Below, one piece after another: positions 5,262-10,166 of a DNA stretch of 10,166 bases. Each line of letters opens with the position of its first letter. The first letter of the stretch is position 1. Location: positions 1 to 10,166 of the forward strand of contig CALGOO010000334.1 of assembly GCA_937960715.1 (NCBI GenBank), in the 5' to 3' direction. A program made the position numbers and the translations under genes. The stretch is from an uncultured Candidatus Competibacteraceae bacterium. GTDB lineage: Bacteria > Pseudomonadota > Gammaproteobacteria > Competibacterales > Competibacteraceae. A model generated the notes under the pieces. The model saw nothing but the letters and a program-made list of their open reading frames with translations. It made no database searches and had not been told where the DNA came from.

Positions 5262-6365
5262 ATGCCAATCCGACATGTTCTTGTGGTGGATGACTCCAAA
5301 TCCGCGCGGCTGATGCTGCGCAAGATTTTGCAAAATCTCGGCATGACCGTGGACACGGCGGATTCCGCCGAAGAGGCGCTGGCCTATTTGCGCGACCGGA
5401 AACCGGATGTGATCTTCATGGATCACACCATGCCCGGCATGGACGGGCTGACGGCGTTGCGCCGAATTCGGAGCGAGCCGGCCACCGCCGACATTCCGGC
5501 CGCGATGTACACTTCCAAAGACGAGCCATCGTATCGGAACGAGGCTCACGCGGCTGGCGCCGTGGATGTCCTGAGCAAGCCCGCGACGCCGGAGGCGCTC
5601 AGCGCGCTCCTTGAGCGCATGAACGCCCTGCTCAACGCCGCCCTTCATCCGGTCGCGGCGCCGGCGCCGGCCGGCGAAGGCATAACGGCCGAATGGATCG
5701 AAAAGCTCGTCCTCGAAAAATCCGAGCAGTTTTTCTACAACGCGGTCGAATCGCAGGTGTTGCCACTGGTCAACGACGTGGTCGCCAAACTGCGACTGGA
5801 ACTGGAGTTCAGTCATGAAGAGGCCGTCACACGCATCGTCGGCCAAGCCGTCGAGAACCGGTTGGCGAACTGGTCGCCACCGTCGCCGACGCCGGACCTG
5901 GCGGTGACGGTCGGAGCCGTCCTTGAAGCGCGGTTACCGCCGCTGGTCGAAGAACAACTCAAAACCTCCCAGCGCGATGGACGAGCGGAGCTCGAGCAAT
6001 TCATCCAGGAGATCGCCACGCGCGTTTGCCAGACTCAGTTGCATGCGTTCACCGATCAACTGGTGCCACAATTGAGCGCGCGGTTTGTCGAGGCCACCCG
6101 GAAGGGAAACGCCGCTGCCCAGGAAGCGGCGGTCGGCGCGGCCCGCGAAACCGCTCTTGCCGCGGCCCGAGAATCCGCCCTGCGGGCGGTCGCGGAAGCT
6201 CGCGCCGCCGCCCACGCCGAGGAAAGCCCGGCGGCGGCGGCGCGGGTGACGCGAAACCTGTTGGCGGAAGCCCAGCGCGAATGGCGACGCCAGGTATATC
6301 TGGCGGCGGGCGGCGCGGCGGCGGCGGGTATCGGCGCGGCGCTGCTGGTCTACGGGTTGCGATGA
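5262..6365 (+). CDS. CheY-like receiver protein with C-terminal membrane anchor
   Basis: The 367-residue product begins with a complete receiver domain (about 4-120). The acidic pocket is D10-D11, the phosphorylated aspartate is D54 in VIFMDHTMPGMDG, the switch threonine is T84 and the conserved lysine is K106 in LSKPATP. A proline/alanine linker follows (about 130-140), then a long, mostly helical region (about 143-341). That region includes an alanine-rich run with two 8-residue repeats, AARETALA and AARESALR. The protein ends in one hydrophobic helix (about 345-365), so it looks tail-anchored in the inner membrane with the receiver in the cytoplasm. There is no DNA-binding, GGDEF, EAL or kinase domain. 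GGGGGG lies 4 bases before the start. No sensor kinase is visible nearby. The next gene also encodes a membrane-anchored cytoplasmic helix protein. I recognise the receiver but not the architecture, and phosphorelay input is inferred. Confidence 0.85.
   Translation: MPIRHVLVVDDSKSARLMLRKILQNLGMTVDTADSAEEALAYLRDRKPDVIFMDHTMPGMDGLTALRRIRSEPATADIPAAMYTSKDEPSYRNEAHAAGAVDVLSKPATPEALSALLERMNALLNAALHPVAAPAPAGEGITAEWIEKLVLEKSEQFFYNAVESQVLPLVNDVVAKLRLELEFSHEEAVTRIVGQAVENRLANWSPPSPTPDLAVTVGAVLEARLPPLVEEQLKTSQRDGRAELEQFIQEIATRVCQTQLHAFTDQLVPQLSARFVEATRKGNAAAQEAAVGAARETALAAARESALRAVAEARAAAHAEESPAAAARVTRNLLAEAQREWRRQVYLAAGGAAAAGIGAALLVYGLR
6138..6185 (+). repeat. 24-base imperfect tandem repeat within the receiver gene
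   Basis: Two adjacent 24-base units (6138-6161 and 6162-6185) encode AARETALA and AARESALR. They sit in the alanine-rich helix ahead of the membrane segment, and a more decayed third unit follows. This looks like an old internal duplication extending a helix. Confidence 0.5.
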
Positions 6366-6433
6366 GAAACGGACGGCCCGCGATGAATCGGGTTGAAGCC
6401 CAAGGTTAATAAGGTACCAGCGGATCTAACAAC

Positions 6434-7414
6434 ATGATCGATATCCTGTCGTCATTAATCGGGTTGGTCGCCGGCGTGGTGGTGGGCGGCCTTATGGTTT
6501 ATTTCCTGCCCTATCAGGCATTGTGGCGCGAGCACAGGGCGACCCAGGCGGAGCTTGCGGAAATACAGTCCAAGAACAACGGGTTGCAAGCGGATTTGCT
6601 CGATGCGCAATCCACGGCCTACCAAAACCGCCAGGCTGCGCTGCAACAACAAAAACATCTTGAAAATCAATTAGCTGAAGCTGGAGAACGCCACACCGAA
6701 CTGGGAAAGCGGATCGCTGACCTGGAGACGCAGCGCGAGCAGGAACAACAAACCTACCTGCGCGAAACGACTCGGTTGCGGGGCGCGATCTTGCGGCTGG
6801 AGCAGGAACAGGTGGCATTGCAGGATCGCTATGCCCAGGACAGCACGCGGTGGGATCGGGAACGCCAATCCCTGAGTTTGCAGAATGCGCACCTGGAACA
6901 GCAGTACCAGGGGCTGAACCAGGACAAGTCGGGGCTGAACCAGCGGTTCGAACAGCAGCAGGAAGCCTGGGAGCGCGAGCGCCTGGCGCTACAGATTCAG
7001 ATGAATACCCTCGAGGACAATCTGGCGTTGCAAAAGGCGCGCTCTAGTGGTGGCTCATCCGTGGGGGGGGACAGCGCGTTGGCGATGGAACAGGTGCGGG
7101 CGGAGGCGGCGGCGGAGCTGAAGCGGCGGCAGACGGCTTGGGACGAGGAGCGTCAAAAATTGCAGGAACAAGTGGAACGGCTGCATGCCGAGCGGCGCGC
7201 GATGCGCGAGCAGACGGTGGCGAGCCCGGGCACTCCGTCGGCTTCGCGCGAGTTGGAGCTGCGCCAGCAACTGGAGCAGGCGCAACGCGACCGCCAGGCG
7301 CTGGAGGAAAAACTGGCCGCGCACGCCGATCGGGCCGAACAGGAACGCAGCGCCCTGGAGGCCGAAATCGAACAGTTGATGGATCGCTTGCTGCGCTTAC
7401 AGGGCGGCCGCTAG
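6434..7414 (+). CDS. N-terminally membrane-anchored coiled-coil protein of unknown function
   Basis: The 326-residue product has one N-terminal membrane helix (about 5-26, SLIGLVAGVVVGGLMVYFL) and then an almost unbroken Gln/Glu/Arg-rich coiled coil to the C-terminus. Two small breaks occur at about 203-213 (Gly/Ser-rich) and 261-271 (Thr/Ser/Pro). The residues after the membrane helix are basic (WREHR), which predicts a cytoplasmic coil. A W-[DE]-x-E-R motif recurs at W140, W179 and W236, suggesting internal repeats. RmuC and YhcB also have an N-terminal helix plus coil, but no RmuC nuclease domain is present and the coil is much longer than in YhcB. The ribosome site is weak (GGAT about 8 bases upstream). 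It starts 68 bases after the receiver gene with no clear promoter or terminator between, so the pair is probably cotranscribed. A scaffold role is only a guess. Confidence 0.75.
   Translation: MIDILSSLIGLVAGVVVGGLMVYFLPYQALWREHRATQAELAEIQSKNNGLQADLLDAQSTAYQNRQAALQQQKHLENQLAEAGERHTELGKRIADLETQREQEQQTYLRETTRLRGAILRLEQEQVALQDRYAQDSTRWDRERQSLSLQNAHLEQQYQGLNQDKSGLNQRFEQQQEAWERERLALQIQMNTLEDNLALQKARSSGGSSVGGDSALAMEQVRAEAAAELKRRQTAWDEERQKLQEQVERLHAERRAMREQTVASPGTPSASRELELRQQLEQAQRDRQALEEKLAAHADRAEQERSALEAEIEQLMDRLLRLQGGR
7063..7070 (+). repeat. G8 homopolymer tract in the coiled-coil gene
   Basis: Eight consecutive G residues span codons 210-213, in the Gly/Ser linker of the coiled-coil protein. 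Slippage by one base would shift the frame and remove the last third of the coil. As given, the frame is intact. The site may be hypermutable or a place of sequencing error. Confidence 0.6.
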
Positions 7415-7455
7415 TGGCGCGCGGATCGGCGGCGCCGGATCGAGGATGAAGCGCC

Positions 7456-8448
7456 ATGCATGTGCTGGTCGTCGGCGGAGCGGGCTACATCGGTTCCCAC
7501 ATGGTCAAGTTGTTGAGTCGGCGCGGGTTCGAGGTCACGGTGCTGGACAATCTGTCCGCCGGGCATCGGGATGCGGTGGTGGGTGGCCGCTTCGTGCTGG
7601 GCGATTTGGGCGAACGGGATTTGCTGGACGAGTTGCTCGCAACACCGCGCGTCGATGGTGTGATGCATTTCGCGTCCCACATTCAGGTGGGCGAATCGGT
7701 GCGCGAGCCGGCCAGGTATTATCTCAACAACGTGTTCAAGACCCAGTATCTGCTGGACGCGATGGTGGCGCACCGGGTGCGCAATTTCATCTTTTCCTCC
7801 ACCGCCGCGATTTTCGGCGAGCCGGTTCGCATCCCGATGGACGAGGATCATCCCAAAAATCCCATCAATCCCTACGGACGTGGCAAGTGGATGGTCGAGC
7901 AGATGCTGCAAGACTATGGCGTGGCGTATGGGATCAAGTCGGTCTGCCTGCGCTATTTCAACGCCGCCGGCGCCGACCCGGACGGCGAGCTGGGCGAACG
8001 CCACGAGCCGGAAACGCACTTGATTCCATTGGTCCTACAAGCCGCCGCTGGCCACCGGTCCCACATCACGGTGTTCGGAACCGACTACGAAACGCCGGAC
8101 GGCACCTGTATCCGCGACTATGTCCATGTGGCCGACCTGTGCGAAGTTCATCTGCTGGCGCTGCAACGGCTGTGGGCCGGTGGCGACAGCGCGGCGTACA
8201 ATCTCGGCAACGGCAACGGTTTCTCGGTGCGGGAAGTGATCGAAACCGCTCGCGCCGTGACCGGCCGCGACATCCCGGTGCGCTACGGCGCGCGGCGGCC
8301 TGGCGACCCGGCGCGGCTGGTGGCGGATTCACGCCGGGCGCGGGCGGAACTGGGCTGGGAGCCGCGCCATGCCGAGCTGGCGACCATCATCGCGCACGCC
8401 TGGCGCTGGGAGACGCGACCGTCGCCTCATCGGGGCGAGAGCGGCTAA
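7456..8448 (+). CDS. galE: UDP-glucose 4-epimerase, GalE type
   Basis: This cytoplasmic enzyme of the extended short-chain dehydrogenase family interconverts UDP-glucose and UDP-galactose with bound NAD, feeding lipopolysaccharide, capsule or galactose metabolism. The 330 residues fit the family. The NAD-binding GGAGYIGSH lies at the N-terminus, with D31-N32 closing the Rossmann strand. The catalytic S115-T116 sits in FIFSSTAAIFGEP, and Y140 with K144 forms the YxxxK pair in NPYGRGKWMVEQ. The substrate-binding region includes LRYFNAAGADP, and DGTCIRDYVHVADL and YNLGNGNGFSV are typical GalE signatures. Specificity for UDP-glucose rather than the N-acetyl sugars cannot be read with certainty. 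The start has GAGG about 10 bases upstream. It begins 41 bases after the coiled-coil gene on the same strand with no visible terminator, so cotranscription is likely. Confidence 0.93.
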   Translation: MHVLVVGGAGYIGSHMVKLLSRRGFEVTVLDNLSAGHRDAVVGGRFVLGDLGERDLLDELLATPRVDGVMHFASHIQVGESVREPARYYLNNVFKTQYLLDAMVAHRVRNFIFSSTAAIFGEPVRIPMDEDHPKNPINPYGRGKWMVEQMLQDYGVAYGIKSVCLRYFNAAGADPDGELGERHEPETHLIPLVLQAAAGHRSHITVFGTDYETPDGTCIRDYVHVADLCEVHLLALQRLWAGGDSAAYNLGNGNGFSVREVIETARAVTGRDIPVRYGARRPGDPARLVADSRRARAELGWEPRHAELATIIAHAWRWETRPSPHRGESG

Positions 8449-8514
8449 TTCGCCCTCCGTTCATCCCCGACCGCGATTCGCCCGCGCGCTTTCCAGGTTT
8501 CGCCCCAGCGCTGG

Positions 8515-8542
8515 CTTGAATTTCCGCGATTGCGCCCCAAAT
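8515..8542 (+). promoter_or_regulatory. Sigma32 heat-shock promoter of grpE
   Basis: CTTGAA (8515-8520) and CCCCAAAT (8535-8542) are separated by 14 bases, a near-perfect match to the sigma32 consensus CTTGAA / CCCCATNT. Transcription would start near 8549, about 56 bases before grpE. This explains heat induction of the chaperone genes. No CIRCE element is present. Confidence 0.8.
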
Positions 8543-8604
8543 CTTCCCCGACCAGGGCGGCGTTCGTCCGCCCACGCGAAATTTATCGGTGACGGAGAAC
8601 GATC

Positions 8605-9222
8605 ATGACCCAAGCAGACCCCACGCTGGAGTTTCGCGTCCAGCCGGAGACCGCCGAATCGACGCATCCCTTCGCGGAACCCGCGGCCGCGCCGGCCGCC
8701 GAGTCCGAGGATGTCCTTCCGGTCAGCCGCGAGGAATTCGACGCGCTGCAACAGGATCTGGACCAAGCGCTGGCTAAGGCCGACGAACATTGGAAACTGT
8801 ATCTGGGCGCCCACGCCGAGATGGAAAACCTGCGCAAACGTGCCGAGCGCGATGTGCAGAACGCCCACAAATTCGCGCTGGAACGATTTTTCAGCGAGCT
8901 ACTGCCGGCGCGCGACAGCCTGGAACTGGGACTAGCGGCAACCCACAACGACGCCGTGGACGTGGCCAGGCTGCGAGAAGGCGTCGAACTGACGCTCCGG
9001 CAACTGGCGGCGGCGATGGAGAAATTCGGCGTCCGTGAAATCCATCCGCTCGGGGCCAAGTTCAATCCGAACGAGCACGAAGCGATGGCGATGGCGCCAA
9101 CCGACCAGGCCGAGCCGAATACCGTCATCCAGGTGCTGCAAAAGGGTTATCTGCTTAACGACCGGTTGATCCGCCCAGCCAAGGTGCTGGTGGCCCAGGC
9201 CATCCCCAAGCCGGCCGGCTAA
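8605..9222 (+). CDS. grpE: Nucleotide exchange factor GrpE
   Basis: GrpE is the cytoplasmic dimeric co-chaperone that releases ADP from DnaK. The 205 residues are close to the usual Gram-negative length. An acidic, Ala/Pro-rich disordered N-terminus (about 1-40) is followed by the long paired helix (about 41-105) containing MENLRKRAERDVQNAHKFAL. A four-helix section carries LLPARDSLELGL. The C-terminal beta domain that contacts DnaK includes FNPNEHEAMAMAP and ends in VIQVLQKGYLLNDRLIRPAK, a clear GrpE signature. The start has GGAG about 8 bases upstream. It is preceded by a sigma32-like promoter and followed 96 bases later by dnaK in the same direction, the standard heat-shock arrangement. 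Confidence 0.97.
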   Translation: MTQADPTLEFRVQPETAESTHPFAEPAAAPAAESEDVLPVSREEFDALQQDLDQALAKADEHWKLYLGAHAEMENLRKRAERDVQNAHKFALERFFSELLPARDSLELGLAATHNDAVDVARLREGVELTLRQLAAAMEKFGVREIHPLGAKFNPNEHEAMAMAPTDQAEPNTVIQVLQKGYLLNDRLIRPAKVLVAQAIPKPAG

Positions 9223-9236
9223 ATCCCGCGAAACCC

Positions 9237-9265
9237 ATTGAAAACCCGTCGCTCCGCCCCCACAT
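9237..9265 (+). promoter_or_regulatory. Second sigma32-like promoter, upstream of dnaK
   Basis: ATTGAA (9237-9242, one mismatch to CTTGAA) and CCCCACAT (9258-9265, one mismatch to CCCCATNT) are 15 bases apart. Transcription would start near 9272, about 47 bases before dnaK. It would let dnaK be made in excess over grpE. A 6-bp inverted repeat, GTCGCT/AGCGAC (9248-9253 and 9268-9273), straddles the -10. Confidence 0.6.
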
Positions 9266-9318
9266 CCAGCGACAGGCAAAGATTTGCAACTGAATTTAGC
9301 GTATAGAGAGCGTGGCCA

Positions 9319-10166
<848 letters not shown>

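Noticed and set aside
7446..8519. 357-codon plus-strand frame overlapping galE
   Set aside because: It is the shifted frame of galE, which has full catalytic motifs; the shifted product is Arg/Gly-rich with no domain.
9248..9273. GTCGCT/AGCGAC inverted repeat over the dnaK promoter, considered as a CIRCE-like operator
   Set aside because: It does not match the CIRCE consensus (9-bp arms, 9-base spacer); arms of 6 bp with a 14-base spacer are weak evidence.

Overview
This is a GC-rich chromosomal window that reads as housekeeping DNA from a gammaproteobacterium. The main evidence is an RpoS-type sigma factor next to surE, an SmrB-like Smr-domain protein, a Gram-negative-type GrpE/DnaK pair, and sigma32-style heat-shock promoters. 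I see no insertion sequence, phage, CRISPR, rRNA or tRNA. A narrower taxonomic call is not supported from the sequence alone.

Layout. Positions 1-833 (minus) hold a CorA-family Mg2+ transporter cut off by the left edge. Positions 854-1558 (minus) hold a metallo-beta-lactamase-fold enzyme of the glyoxalase II / ETHE1 type, 20 bases upstream of corA and probably cotranscribed with it. At 1711-2085 (plus) is a small Mth938/DUF498-family protein. It converges on rpoS (2139-3149, minus) across a strong hairpin. rpoS is preceded directly by surE (3413-4177, minus), without the pcm and nlpD genes that usually separate them. The gene for an SmrB-like nuclease (4302-4847, plus) diverges from surE. A 414-base non-coding stretch (4848-5261) follows, with several hairpins, a candidate sigma70 promoter and a 10-bp direct repeat at 21-bp spacing.

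The least ordinary part is 5262-7414 (plus). The first gene there encodes a CheY-like receiver, a long helical region and a C-terminal transmembrane helix. The second encodes an N-terminally anchored coiled-coil protein. Both are predicted to face the cytoplasm, so they could form a membrane-bound signalling or scaffolding pair. I do not recognise an established system. A galE-type epimerase (7456-8448) follows 41 bases later and may be cotranscribed.

The right end is the heat-shock chaperone locus: grpE (8605-9222) and dnaK (9319 to the right edge, incomplete). Each is preceded by its own well-formed sigma32-like promoter. GrpE is the nucleotide-exchange factor for DnaK, so the two work as one folding machine, while rpoS, surE and smrB point to stationary-phase and translation-stress functions in the centre of the window.
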